Virus record (IMG/VR): IMGVR_UViG_3300033146_000244 | Location: 1 to 64,000 of that record | Source: a virus | DNA: 64,000 nucleotides | Direction: 5' to 3' (one strand) | Shown: positions 1 through 13,100 of the stretch, one piece after another | Numbering within the stretch: position 1 is the first letter of the stretch | How the letters are laid out: the number at the start of each line of letters is the position of its first letter | Position numbers and translations under genes: made by a program | Notes under the pieces: generated by a model | What the model saw: the letters and a program-made list of their open reading frames with translations, nothing else | Told to the model about the DNA's origin: nothing | Databases searched by the model: none

Positions 1-1206
1 ACACCTGAAGTACCTGAAACACCTGAAGTAGCTAATGCTGTGGGAGAAGTGCCAGAAGGCAATGGTACAGTAGAGGTATTAGCCAATGGGATGTATAGAG
101 CGACAAATGCTGAGGGAGATACAAAGGTGTTCTCAGAAAAGCAGTTAGATACATACGGTGGTGTAGAAGCAGTTATGAAGACGGGCTTACCGCCAATAGC
201 GTTTAATAACTACAGGGATAGTTCAAGCACGTCGTTAGATACCGCTGATATAGCAGAAACAACGGTAGCAAATCCACAGAAAACAGTTATCACCAGTACT
301 GAAAAGACTGGTACAAGTCAGATAACACCCACAGATGCTAATACAAATCAAACATTACAAGGTGCAGATACAGACAAGAATTACACATCACACCCAGTAA
401 ACCAGAATAAGCGTGATAACGGTATAGTTGAATTAATAGGTGATAACATACGTAATTTTGCTAATAGTTATACTAATAAAGATGGCGGTATTAAAACTAC
501 TACATCAAGTAGTGGTAACGATGAACCCTCAGTAGGTGGTGGTGATAACGGTGAACCCCGAGTAGGCGGTAGCGGTAAGCGTAAGTTCGGTACTGCGTTA
601 GGAATAGGGCGGAATGCTGGTGGTCTAGTGCAAGGGGCTATAAATGGTGCAGGAGATATATATGATATATACAGAGGCATGCAAGGTGGAGAATCTGAAT
701 ACTACGACAGGGTGCAGGCAGCTAAAATGCAACAACTAGACCCTAGTAGGAGCATACAAGCACAACAAGAAGTAGGTAATCAACTAGGTACTAGAATAAG
801 ACAGTCGGGTGGACAAGGATTAGGGCAGTATATGAATAATATGACACAGGCAGCAACCGCTACACAGAAAGGTATAGCTAATACAATAGGACAGTACGAC
901 AGTCGGAACACTGGGATAGCTAATCAAGAAGCTATGAACAGACAGTCTGTACAAGGACAGAATATTAATTTAGATATGAGACAGGGTGATATAAATGCTA
1001 GGGAGAGAGACTCCGCTAGTAATGATATACAAAGTGGTCTTACTGGGTTGGGCATGCAGATAGGGCAGTCTATTAATGACAACAAGTCAAGGCGTATGGA
1101 ACAGAGCTTATTAAAGAGCGGTGTCTTTAGTCCTGAAGACTACGAGATAACGGTAGGGGCTAATGGTAAGATACAGTACACACGTAAGCTACAAGGAGGT
1201 AAGTAG
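1..1206 (+). CDS. Virion protein, C-terminal part (5' end outside window)
   Basis: The reading frame is open from the first base, so the true start lies outside the window; an internal GTG at 40 is not a convincing start. The first residues form a short Pro-Glu-Val repeat (TPEVPETPEV). The middle is Gly/Ser/Asn-rich and probably disordered. The last 170 residues are rich in Gln, Asn and Ala and look like amphipathic helices. I do not recognise a catalytic domain. Its position just before the cargo and polymerase genes, and its composition, suggest an internal virion (ejected or cargo) protein as seen in crAss-like phages. That is an inference from context. It ends with TAG 69 bases before a host-type promoter, so the next three genes can be transcribed separately from it. 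Confidence 0.7.
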   Translation, partial: TPEVPETPEVANAVGEVPEGNGTVEVLANGMYRATNAEGDTKVFSEKQLDTYGGVEAVMKTGLPPIAFNNYRDSSSTSLDTADIAETTVANPQKTVITSTEKTGTSQITPTDANTNQTLQGADTDKNYTSHPVNQNKRDNGIVELIGDNIRNFANSYTNKDGGIKTTTSSSGNDEPSVGGGDNGEPRVGGSGKRKFGTALGIGRNAGGLVQGAINGAGDIYDIYRGMQGGESEYYDRVQAAKMQQLDPSRSIQAQQEVGNQLGTRIRQSGGQGLGQYMNNMTQAATATQKGIANTIGQYDSRNTGIANQEAMNRQSVQGQNINLDMRQGDINARERDSASNDIQSGLTGLGMQIGQSINDNKSRRMEQSLLKSGVFSPEDYEITVGANGKIQYTRKLQGGK

Positions 1207-1275
1207 AGTTGAAGGAGATTGATATAAAAGGAGTATTACAAGTATAGATGATTTATGTGGTTTTATCGTTTTATA

Positions 1276-1307
1276 TTTGTTTTATTCCTTTTTTTATTAT
1301 ATATTTG
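1276..1307 (+). promoter_or_regulatory. Bacteroidota-type promoter
   Basis: TTTG at 1276-1279, a 20-bp spacer, then TATATTTG at 1300-1307 followed by C. This matches the Bacteroidota primary sigma consensus TTTG-N19-21-TAnnTTTG. It sits 37 bases before the ATG of the 932-aa gene and could drive that gene, the giant polymerase gene and the 1353-aa gene as one transcript. Confidence 0.75.
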
Positions 1308-1343
1308 CAACAGAGTTAAAGATAACACATAATATACAATACA

Positions 1344-4142
1344 ATGGCAAGATACGATAAGAGTAGGTTAGGGAGACCTATTAGTAATTATCACCCACTC
1401 CCACTGAACTTAATAGCACAAGGTGCGCAGAAGAAGCAGAATGAGTTAGATAACGCTAGGAACTTGATGAGCGGTAACTTCACAGGTAAATATATAGCTG
1501 GAAGTACAGATGCTACAAAGCGTGAGAAAGATAAAGCAGACTACGCTGCTGAGATGGAACAAGTCAATGCTATGTTACAACCAGGTGTAGATGATGTAGA
1601 AGGTGCTACTAGAAAAGCAATGGCAATAAGAGCTAAGTACGGACTATCTAGTAGTGGTAATATATCTTTTAATAATGGGTCGGTTGGAGGTACTAGTAAA
1701 AAGAGAAGTAGTAATGGTAGCAGTACTGGTAATAACTACATGAGTAGTGATGCAGGTTCTGATGAGATGTATGGCACGTCTCGGTGGATTGCTAATGACG
1801 CTTGGGATAAGGAACAAACATTTATAAAGGATATGAATAAGCCTAACAGCGGTATGAATGAGTATGACAAAATAACACAACAACACAAAGCACTTACCCA
1901 GTATGAGGCTAACGGGGCTAGTACTAATGTTGATAATCGCATACAGTACACTAACGTACAATCAACTGACATATATAAAGAGCTAGATGCGCTAACAGCA
2001 GACCATGCAGCTGATAGAAATACATACTTAGGTGATGATGGTGTTTACAGAAGTACTAGTACTGATGAGTTTATAACCGCAGAAGAGGTATATACTAATA
2101 GTATGGGTATAATGGCTGGTAACTCAGATTGGCAAAACCAGATGGGTAGAGAGTTCTATGCAAGAGTACTAGCTGGTGATGCTAATAGTGGTGTACAACT
2201 AGCAGATGCTATTGATTCGGAAGAGTTTACTAGATTGGCATTAGAAGATGTGACTAGAGATTTTAGAGCTAAGAAAGATGCAGAGGTAGATGCTAAGATA
2301 GCTAATGGTGATAAACGTAGTAGAGATGTTATTGCACAAGAAGTATACAAAAATGCTTACACAAGAACAGCAGCAGATGTAAGTAACAGTGAGTATGATG
2401 AGTTTATAGACGAGGCTATGGGGAATAAGGATAGTGAAGGATACGCCGATGCTATGTATAGCAGGGCAGAGAAGGAGTTTAAGCAACAAAAGATGGAAGG
2501 TTACGCAAATACACAAACTGTAGAACGTAGCTTTAGTAAAAAAGGGTACTCAGAGAAAGAGAGTGCTTCCTACAAAGAGAGGGCTGCTAGAGCATTGTTA
2601 GACTATGAAGCAAGCCTACAGAAGGAGCAAGTATCAACATACGACGATGTATTAGTAGGTAATGGCGAAGAAGCAGTAGAGGCTTATGGTATTTTAGAAG
2701 ACGATGTAGCTAACGGACAAGATAATATTAACAAGACTGCAATGACAGCAGCTGCTGCAAATAAGGCTCTGTATGCTGTATTTGGCGACCCTAATAAGAA
2801 TAAGCCTTTTGATTTATCTAACCTGATAGGTGATGTGTTTAAAGTTGTAGAGACAGACAACGAAGCACTATTTGGTAATGCTTTTAACAGAGACCCTAAA
2901 ACTGGAGAAATACTAGGAGTAGGAGATGACTTTTTGACTATATATAATAAGAACAATAAGGATAATCAAATAGAAGAGGGTAGTGCAGAGTATTATGCAC
3001 TGGTAGCTAACACTAATGAGTTAATAGTTAAACAACAAAAGGCTACTGTAGCAAGTAACCATGCTGTAGCTATGCACGCTAATAATGTTAGTGAGCTTAC
3101 TGCTATAAGAAATGATGCAATAGAAGCAAACGAAGAAGAGTTCAGAGCACTCTATGATAGGATACACCCTTTGTGGATATGGTCTGCCACCAGAGATGGT
3201 AGTGGCAAAGGTACAAATAGTAAGGGTCTTTACAGTGACGGAAACATTAATGAAGACAGACCTACTTTTGAGGAATGGCTCGCTAACCCTGAGAAATATA
3301 AACAACAAGAAGTAAGGTCTATAGCATCGCTGAGTGGGAGTCGGAGATTTGACAAACTGGTAGCAAACTCATTAGAAGAGAATGTCGGCTCATCAGCAGG
3401 CGTATCTATTGCTTATAAAGTAGGAAGTAAGAATAACGAGTATGGTAGATTTTTCATGCAGACAGATGGTACGTTTGCAAAAGAAGGATTCGTCAATGGT
3501 GTTACTGTAGGTACAAGTAAGATAACTATAGCAGAACATCTGGACAAGGAGGGCGGCTTTGATATGACTAAACCATACACAGTGGATAAGAGTCTAGTAC
3601 CTGGAGGTGATAAGAATGGTGCTTACACTATAATTACATATAAACAAGGTACTGGTAATAAGGCTAAGACGTCAGTAGTGAGAATATATGATAGAAACGT
3701 AAGTGATGCGTATGGTAATTATGCTGCTGCAAAAACTGATGCTAGACTAGGTCAAATAACCATAAATGAAAGAGCTGCTGGTAATACAAAACAATATACG
3801 GGTAGTGGTGACATATATGATGGTAACTTTACAGATATGTCAATAAGCCTATTGCAGATAGAGGGTAGCGAGAGGATAGCTAACCAACGTAGTAGTATAG
3901 TTGGCATGCAACAAGGAGATGAAATTACACTTAGTAATGGGGATATAGTAGTAAAAACAAAGCAAGATAACTATAGACTAGTTGTTACTGATATAAATGG
4001 TGATAAAAGATATGTAGGAAATCCGTCACCGGATGTAGATGGTTTATCTGTTACAGTTGGAATAACTGAGTATAGTAGGAATACAACGGGTAACATGAAG
4101 AAATCAGTAGTTGTAGATAATGCAGACCCTTATTCGGATTAG
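1344..4142 (+). CDS. Large virion/cargo protein, 932 aa
   Basis: A hydrophilic protein, rich in Asn, Asp, Gly and Ser, with no signal peptide or clear membrane segment. The N-terminus (MARYDKSRLGRPISNYHPLP) is followed by helical, coiled-coil-prone stretches. The last 250 residues look beta-rich. I recognise no enzyme motif. It is the first gene after the promoter at 1276-1307 and lies directly upstream of the giant RNA polymerase. In crAss-like phages the genes next to the polymerase encode proteins packed in the capsid and ejected with the DNA, so a cargo role is likely but inferred. The ATG is preceded by an A-rich leader with no Shine-Dalgarno sequence, normal for Bacteroidota. It ends in tandem TAG codons, 27 bases before the next ATG. 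Confidence 0.75.
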   Translation: MARYDKSRLGRPISNYHPLPLNLIAQGAQKKQNELDNARNLMSGNFTGKYIAGSTDATKREKDKADYAAEMEQVNAMLQPGVDDVEGATRKAMAIRAKYGLSSSGNISFNNGSVGGTSKKRSSNGSSTGNNYMSSDAGSDEMYGTSRWIANDAWDKEQTFIKDMNKPNSGMNEYDKITQQHKALTQYEANGASTNVDNRIQYTNVQSTDIYKELDALTADHAADRNTYLGDDGVYRSTSTDEFITAEEVYTNSMGIMAGNSDWQNQMGREFYARVLAGDANSGVQLADAIDSEEFTRLALEDVTRDFRAKKDAEVDAKIANGDKRSRDVIAQEVYKNAYTRTAADVSNSEYDEFIDEAMGNKDSEGYADAMYSRAEKEFKQQKMEGYANTQTVERSFSKKGYSEKESASYKERAARALLDYEASLQKEQVSTYDDVLVGNGEEAVEAYGILEDDVANGQDNINKTAMTAAAANKALYAVFGDPNKNKPFDLSNLIGDVFKVVETDNEALFGNAFNRDPKTGEILGVGDDFLTIYNKNNKDNQIEEGSAEYYALVANTNELIVKQQKATVASNHAVAMHANNVSELTAIRNDAIEANEEEFRALYDRIHPLWIWSATRDGSGKGTNSKGLYSDGNINEDRPTFEEWLANPEKYKQQEVRSIASLSGSRRFDKLVANSLEENVGSSAGVSIAYKVGSKNNEYGRFFMQTDGTFAKEGFVNGVTVGTSKITIAEHLDKEGGFDMTKPYTVDKSLVPGGDKNGAYTIITYKQGTGNKAKTSVVRIYDRNVSDAYGNYAAAKTDARLGQITINERAAGNTKQYTGSGDIYDGNFTDMSISLLQIEGSERIANQRSSIVGMQQGDEITLSNGDIVVKTKQDNYRLVVTDINGDKRYVGNPSPDVDGLSVTVGITEYSRNTTGNMKKSVVVDNADPYSD

Positions 4143-4169
4143 TAGTAGTAACTTTAAAATAGTATAACA

Positions 4170-7100
4170 ATGCCAGAGGATACAAAGAAACCAATACCAG
4201 TAAAAACAGACGGTAAGAAAGAAGTAGCAGGTTACAAGCCTATGAGCTTCAAAGAGTATAAAGAAGACAGTGACAAACAAGCTAGACGTAGGGGTGCGCT
4301 TACTACCGCAAGACAGACGGTAGGTAATACATTACATAGGGATATAAATATAGATGAGTACGCTAAATACATGCCTATAAAAGGCGTAGTAGGAGACTTA
4401 GAAAAAAGTCAGTTAAACGATATGCGGGCTAGAGGTCAGAGTACTTTGGAACAAGTAGGTAGAACTCTTAACCCTGTTAATAGAGGGAAGAGTATTGGAT
4501 TAGGATTGATTAAAGACTTAGGTTACATAATGGAACTACCTGAGATTATATCAGGTAAAAGTGACTTTACTAATGGGTTAATAGAGTGGGCAGAGAAGAC
4601 TAAAGATAAGACAGTCGGTAAAGTGTACATGGAGAACAATGGCAAAGTATTTGACATGGCTAATCCAGCTTGGTACTTAACACATGGTGCTGATTTATAT
4701 GATAGTATGTCAGAGTTCTTATTACTGGGAGCAGGGATAGGAAGTACCGTTGCTAAAGGAACTAGCCTTACAATCAAAGGACTTAATTTAGTTGGTAATG
4801 CTGCTAAGATAGCAAAGTTTAGTGGTAATGTGCTATCCTCTGCTGCATTAACATACTTTGATGCAGCTAATACAGCAACAAGTGCTTACAAACAGACATA
4901 TAGTAGATTGACATCTGAGATTAACCCTAGAACAGGCAAGTTATTCACAGCTGAAGAAGCTGGTCAATATGCAGGAGATGCCGCTTATAGTGGTTTTGGA
5001 ACACAACTTGTGGTAGGTACAATACTTAATGCGCCATCAATAGCACCATTCTTTAAAACAGCTAGCAGTATAAAGAATAAGACAGCAGCAGAGATGCTTA
5101 AAGCAGTAAAAGGTGAGACAAGGGCAGCCAGAATTGCAAGACTTAAGGAGCTTACATTAGAAAATGAAGCAGTTAAGAAAGGGTTACAGAAGAATGCCCG
5201 TGATGGCTTGGCGCATAAGTTACCACATGAGATGGCACAGGAGTACTTTGAGGAGATAGGTGCTACATGGTCAGAGGAATCTGGAGTAGACTTAGGAATG
5301 TATAACGCAATGGGAGGTAATAAGAAGTGGTATGCAGGATTTGCAGCTATTGACAGATTAGGTAAAGTATTCTTTAGTGCTGAAGGTCAGTTATCAGGTA
5401 TGCTTGGTATAGCGGGAGGAGCAGGACAGACTATAGGTATGCACTATTTAACACCAGGTAGCTTAGGTTATAAGAGAGATAAAACGGGAGCAATAGTGTA
5501 TGATGATAATGACAAACCTATTAGTGTAGAAAAGAATACAGCTAGTTACAGGAGGTCGTGGGGATTTAACGGTAGTAAGCAGCGACTATTTACTGAGTAT
5601 GATGCGTTCAATGCACAACGTATAAATGTAATAAAGGACTTAGAATATATAAATGCTACCACTGAGCAGATAGAGAGATTAAGTGGTAAAACAGATAAAG
5701 CTAATTTAGCACAAGCAGAGGTGTTACAGGATAAGTTGTTTTCGTTGTCCACTGCTGAAAGTTTATTTAATAATAGAGGAGAGAACTTAATAGAGCTATA
5801 TGAGCAGATAGGTGCTTTAGATAATAAGAAGTTGGATGAGGACGGTGATACAGAAGCAATGCGTGCAGGAGTTACAGTTCAACCAGACACAAAGTTATAT
5901 ACATCAGACCACACAAGTAGAGCTAGTAAGTTAATAAGCGATATAAAAGAACTTAATGATGAGCACAGTAGAGTATTAGAACGTTACGATACAGAGGAAA
6001 ACAACTTATATGGTGTGCAGAAGCTGCTAACTCAAATAGCAGTAGCATCTAAGAGGTCAGAACAAACGTATAATGAAGCACGTAGTAAAACAGCTAAAGC
6101 ATATAAAGGTGCTTCTAGTAAATTGTCACTGCAAGCTAAATATGAAGCATTAAAGGAACATATAGCGGAACTTAAAAAAGAGAGTACCTTAGACAAGCAG
6201 ATAGCGGATAATGTGCAACCTGAAGACCTTAAACTAGTAGCAAAAGACTATATAACACTTGAAAAACAAAGACATACTACAGATGATATAATAAATGAAA
6301 GGTTAGAAAGCTATGATGCCTATATAAAGGTTAAGGAAGCTGAGTTAGCAAAACTTAATAAACAGTTAGTAGAAACTACTAAGGAATCTACTGAGGGTGC
6401 TACAGAGATACTAGGATTAGAAGAAACAGCTCCTATGGTTGAGGCATCTATCTCAGAGTATATGCATGATATGAATAGGCAGTTAAATAAAAAGACATTA
6501 CAATATGCTACTAAAAGAAGCACTGTTAAGAAGATACGAGATAATGGACAACGCATACACGATAAAGCTGAGAGGTCTCGTAGAGCACGTAAGAAAAAAG
6601 AGGATATAGTTAAGAACAGGGCTAAGACTACTGAAGCTAACAAAGACACTAAGAGTACAAACGATAACATAAGTGCTAAAGAGAGAGCGTTTAAAGAGGC
6701 TGAAGCTGATAAGAAGGCTATAGAGTTGGCAGAAAGGGAGCAAAGAGAAGCTGAGGAAGCTATAAGAGAAGAACAAGAGGGTGCAGTGATTAAAAATCCT
6801 GAGGGGGTAAAGACTCCCCCCAGTGTAAATGTTAATGTGGAGGCTGCGGTTTCCGATGAGAGTAGAACAGACGTTGTGAATATTGTGTCGGAAGAAGCAG
6901 AAGCTATATTCAAAGAGGTATCAGCTGACAAAGGTAAGTATAAAAAGAACTACAATACTATTAAGAAGGTTATAGCTGCGTTGTTAGCAAAGAAAGCACC
7001 TTTAAAGAGTCTGTTAGGGAATGCAGTAAACGCAGACAACTATGATAAAATATCGGTATTGGATATACCAGCAGATAGTCCAGAAGGGGACTACAAAGCT

Positions 7101-10100
7101 AAGTACATAGATTACCTTAAATGGAAGACAGCTGTAGAAGTTAATAATGCTAAGGAAGCTAGTAAGAAAGCTAACGAAGAGGGAGAAAGTATTGAAGAAT
7201 TACAGAATAGGCTTGTAGAGGTTATTAACGATGCAATAGGTACTAATAAACAAAAGTTGTTAGCTGTGGATATGCTAGCTAACATAGGTAAGTTCGTAGA
7301 GTTGGTGCAGATAGCTAGTAAGCTACATGCCAAGACAGTAGGTATAGAACTAAATGTATATACTAAAGAGGACTTAGCAATAATATATAACATGGCTGTA
7401 AGACTAGCTAAGTTAGAAGGTAGCGCTAAAGTAAGATTTCATGCACAGTACACTAAGGCTGTAGCATCTATGGCTACCTTTGAACCAGTAGAATCTAATA
7501 TCAACGCTAAAGCAGTAGAAGCATTAACTGATAATCTAGGATTAGATGGTAAGTACAAATCAATAAGCACTGGAGAAACAACACTAAAACCTTATAATGA
7601 CGAAGCTATATCTACAAGTGAGGAAGTAGCGGCAGAGGTTATAGCAGATAATAGTACAGAGACCAAGCTATGGGCTAAGGTATATAATGTGTTTGCAAGT
7701 ATAGCCTACAAAATACAAGCTAGTAAGGAGATGGTAAACAGAGAAAGAGGTAATACATACCATGTAAATACCGAAACTGTTAAGAATCTCGCCGCAATAG
7801 ATACATTATACACAGGGGACTCAGTGTCAATAAACATAGATACCGAGTATGATGGGGATGTTATGATGCCAGACGGTACTATGAGGTCTTGGTCTATAGT
7901 AAAAGATGAGTTAAGTATAGTAGCTATTGTTAAAGCAGATGATACTAGTTATATAGGGAATATACCGCTAGTAATAACAAACAGTGACGGTAAGGTAGTA
8001 GGGCATATAAGAACAACTGCTTGGTTAGATAAAAGACGTGGTAACTTACAGGAAGGTATAGATGCAGATAAAGAGATAGAAAAATTAATATCGCTAAGAC
8101 GTGGTATATTAGCAAAAGGTGGTGCTAAAACTACTATAACTAAGATAGGTACAGGCGTTATAAATAGACAACACGAAGGTAAACGTACCACTGTAACAAA
8201 AGCAATAACCAATAAGGCTATAAAGATAATAGTAGGTAGTAATAAAAATTTTGTACATAAGAAAGGTAGTACAGTAAGTATAACTAATTCAAGGTGGTTT
8301 AGTAAATTTGGATTCAACGGTGGTACTGCTTTACATATACCTATGGCTAATGGAGAGTACCATGCAATACCGGTAGCTAATCAGACGTTAGGTACATCGG
8401 GACATAATAGTACCATTGTAGCACTAATACAATTATATGTAAGTGGTGATAAGAAGGCTATATCTGAGTACAGTAAGAAGATACAAGTAGATATAGCAAA
8501 GAAAGGCACGTTAGAGAAGCTGATAAAGATGTTTATATATACAGAGTCTTTTAATAGTGATACAATGGAAGCAGAGAATGCTAAGAATGGTAAAGACCGT
8601 AGAACACAGAGTATGTTTGGTATAACTAAAGAAGGTAATATAAGATTTGCTAACATAAGAGATGTAGTAGGTGGTAAGAATAGTCTGTATGAAATAACTA
8701 GAAATGGTAATGTGCTTGTTGATGGGAGACCTAGTAAAGAAGTATCACTAGATAAGGCTTTAAATATTTTAGAAGGCTATCTAATCAATAGAAGAATGAA
8801 CACTAGTTTAGAGCACTTAGGTAAAGATAGTGCTATTGCTATACCTGTTATAGAAGATGGTAAGTTGTCAAGTAAGAAGTACACTAGCTATAGTGAGTTC
8901 TTAAAAAACCATCTGGAAACAGATATGGTAGAAAGAATAGGAGAAGATAAAGATGGTAATGTAAAATTTAGTTATACGATACAACAGACTACTGAGTTCA
9001 GTACTGAGTTAGAGGGAATAGGTGAAGAAACAGATTTAGAGGGAGATGATGATACTATATGGAATAACTTTGTAGATACTGGTAAACTACCCAGAACTAA
9101 AATAGAGGAGATAGCTAATAAGATTATAAACGGTAGTACTCTTAGTGAAAAAGAGTTATCCATGAGGACTACTTATGCTAAAGATATAGAGATTATACTT
9201 GAACAAACCAAGAGTAATGAAGAGGTAGATAAGGTTGTGTCAGCAGCAGAAACCGGTAAAGTAGATAAGACCACTAAGGAAGTAGTAATAGATAGTAAAC
9301 AATTACGAGAAGATGTTACTAATGCTATCAAAAGACAACAAGCTAGAAAATTACAAAATGGTGATATAGCTATATTACGGGCTAACAAAGATTTAGTAGC
9401 TACTATTAAGAAAGAACTAGGTGTAGGCAGTAAGAGGACTAAGAGAGCCAGTAGAGTTAAGAAAGCAATGGCAGTAGCATCTTATGAAAAAATTACTGAT
9501 ACTATCAAGGTAGCAGTAGATTCTTTAACTATAAAAGGATTGACTCCTATTCAACAAGCTAGTATGGTAGATGCTTTAATTGCTACAATGACTAGACACA
9601 TAGAGGGTGATTGGAATAGAGAGTCTGTGTCCATAGAATTAGAAGAGTTGTACAAAGATTATGTAGGTAACGCGAATGTGTTAAACGCACTATTAGAAGA
9701 ACGTAATGAAGATACACTGTTTGAAGAAAGTGAATTGGATGTAATATGGGACATGGATGCGCAACAGATAAGTGAGTTTTATGCTAGGAGGTCTGCTAGT
9801 ACTAAGACATTAAAAACATGGCAAGCGCATTACAATCTGTTATCACAAGAAGATGTGTTTAAAGATGTGATGACTAAAGTATTTGAAGGGTTAGCAGCAC
9901 GTAAGATAAAAATAGTTATGACAGAGAGTTCTCAAGTAGAAGATGCTGAAGATGGTGGAAACGATATGACAGACGAAGAGAAGATAGTTAATAAGTGGGA
10001 AATTCAGAGTGCTTCAGTAGATACATTACTACGTACCTCCGCTAAGTTTAAATCATTACTAGCAAGTGTTCCTAATTATAAGTATGTAATGGAAGACGGT

Positions 10101-13100
10101 AAAGTAAAACTAGTAGATGGTGACCCAGTGTTTGAAGAGACGTTAAACTTCATGGGTGAGATATTACCTAAAGATGACGTAGAGCTTAAGAAGATACTTA
10201 CAGAGTTCTTACATAAGCACGCTACCGATAAGCCTGGTGAGAAGTTTGATAACATGATAAGGTCAATGAAATCTACCGATAATCCTGCTTACGTCTATCA
10301 CTTTGCTCAAATGCTGGAAAATGCAGAAGATGCAGACAAATCAGCACTAGTTGGTATAATGAGTGTACAAAAGACTAATGCAAGCATACTGGTATGGAAG
10401 AAAAATAAAGTTACATATGACTATGCTAATAAGAGAAAACTACCGGAAAATGAGCAGTACTACGAATTTGGGATGTATTTAAGAGATAGTAGTAAACCAC
10501 AAGAGTACGATACCCTGAAAAATAACTGGTTGAACGGTCAAGGTACAGCCATGTTAGATAACAAGTTGATTGTAGCAGATGAGACAGGTGCATTGATAGT
10601 TAAAGGTAGTAGAGTTGTATGGTGGAGTAAATTGTATAACGAAGGTGTGAAAACTTATAAGACAAGATACCCAGATAGTAAAGAAGACTACGCCATGAGT
10701 GCAGAGGACTTTAGAATGTTACTTAATGAGATAGGTATTAACTATTCTAAAGTGGATTTAGAGAATCTTATGAATATAGAACACGATGCTGTATTATTAC
10801 AGCAATTTAATGCGAGCTTATCTGAATCACAGCGTATAGAGAAGTACTCAGATATGTTCAAGAGGGGTGGTATGGTAGACTATATGATACGACAGATGAG
10901 TAGCCATGAGAAGTCAATGTACTTAGAAGAAAGTAACCCAATAGGGAATATAACCAGTGGTACAATAACAGCACTAGCTACTGCACAGATAAATTCAATA
11001 GGTGGGTTTGGTACTTCTACATATGTGAATGGGGAAGGTAATACAGAACAATCTTATTCTATGAACACTATGCTAGGACATAGAGTAGCAGTACTATCTA
11101 AAACAGAGAAAGGTGCTGATGGGAGTGTAATTATATCAGAAGAGTTAGAGAGCTTATTAGACCCTTCAATGGATATGACTGGTACTTACGTGGAAGATGG
11201 TATAGAGAAACACAAGTCTTACTGGGGAAAGTTGATGAAAGAGGGTTTAGGTAGTAAATTCAGTACAGGTAAGTCAGACAGTGTTAAGAAAGGTGGTGCT
11301 GGTAATAAAGGTGTTAGTAGAACTAAGGCTACGATGTTTGAGCTTATTATAGACCAGATAGCAAGATTTACTAAGAATGGGCATGACACAGCAGAATTTA
11401 TGCCACTAGCATTTTCTGATAAAGCAACACAGCCTACTATAACAGCTCCTAAAATATCAGGTATTGTGGACAATGCTTTCTTAATGAGTGATAATAAGAA
11501 TGTGCCTGTACTAACAGATGAGTATAGAGAGCATGTATGGAACTATATGATTAAACCTGAGATAGATAGAATAAACAATCATGCAAATAGAGTACACAAA
11601 GGAAGTATTACTGAGTACAGCGTAGGAGGGCAATACTTTACTGGTGGGTTCTTATTTCAATTCTCCCCATACCTGAACAATGCGAGTGTAATGAAAGGTG
11701 TTGATGGTATAAGGACAGAGATTGGTGGTATAGACATGTCTAACCCTGCTACAAAGGAAGTATTAACAGATATAGTATCTAAGGTGATAGAGAAAGCAGC
11801 TTTAGATAAAGCTACTAAGATGAGAGAAGCTGGAATGCTTGTAAAAGAGAAGACTTATAGCACGCTACCACTACTTAACAAAGATGGTAAGCATGTTAGG
11901 GGTAAGACGATAAGACAAGAGACTGGTACTAAGTGGGTATTAAGATTTGTAGATAAGTCTTATTTGAAGAATATGCCAGAGGAATACACTAACCCGCAGA
12001 AACTGGCTGCTCTTGCGCTAGACTTTGAATTTAATAACACTATGGCTACTGTAGAGTACGTTAAGAACATAGGAGGTGATGCTGCTAATGTATATGCTAC
12101 AAAAGGTTTAGAGATTAAAGTAGATGGTAAGAAAGAAAGATTTGTAGCTACTGACTATGTAGGAGAAGGCAAAGATAACTTTAGAATGGTACTTGATAAA
12201 TACGGACACTTGCTTGAGACACAGTTGAAAAAACAGTGGGGTAGTTACGTTAAAAGACTTGCTAGTAACATAGCGCCTGGTACAGACTTAATGTGGAGAG
12301 ATAGCTTCGGTAGAAAGTTTGATAAGTCATTACAAGCGTATATAAAAGACCCTAAATTAGCAAGATACAATAAATTATACAAAGAGATTTTTAACTTAGA
12401 TGGTTACGATAGTACCGAAGGTGGTGATGCCCTTAATTACTCAACATTGCGAGAATCTATTATAGTACAACATGGTAGTACTAAGATAACAGATGCTTCT
12501 TACATAGCTACTATGGATGAGTACGATAGAGTAGATGATATAAACTTAGCTTTAGTAGCTAAGCATACTGACAATGGTAAGATAGATGTAGAGACTGTAC
12601 TAGAAGCTATACTAGAAGAGTGGACTAGTATAAACCTTAAAGATAAGGTATTTACCGAACTTAAAGATGCTGTAAGAGTAGCACCTCTTAAACCAGTAAT
12701 AGTAAATCACGAAGTACGTAAAGATGAGGGTAGAACAGCTACTAAGTATGTTAAGATAGCTACACTTCCACTAGTAGAGGGTCTTACTAAGAATACTAGA
12801 TTAGACTATCTTAGAAAGATGATGGAGTTAAGAGAGCTGTTATCTAAGGATAAAGAGACTGGCTCTATAAAAGCTGTAAACGTTACATACACATCTGGGG
12901 TCAAGTTCGGTGCTCAGAGGGTAGGTAGTATATTTCAAGAACATACAGAGGATAGTATAGCAAAACTGAGTAAGAACTTGAAGAAGGGTAGTGATGTAGT
13001 AGATGAGCATGGTAATATAGTGAAGGTGGGTAGTCCAGTAGTAGATGAAAATGGTAACCCAATAGAAGATATACAAGGAATTAATGCTCTACATTTTGAA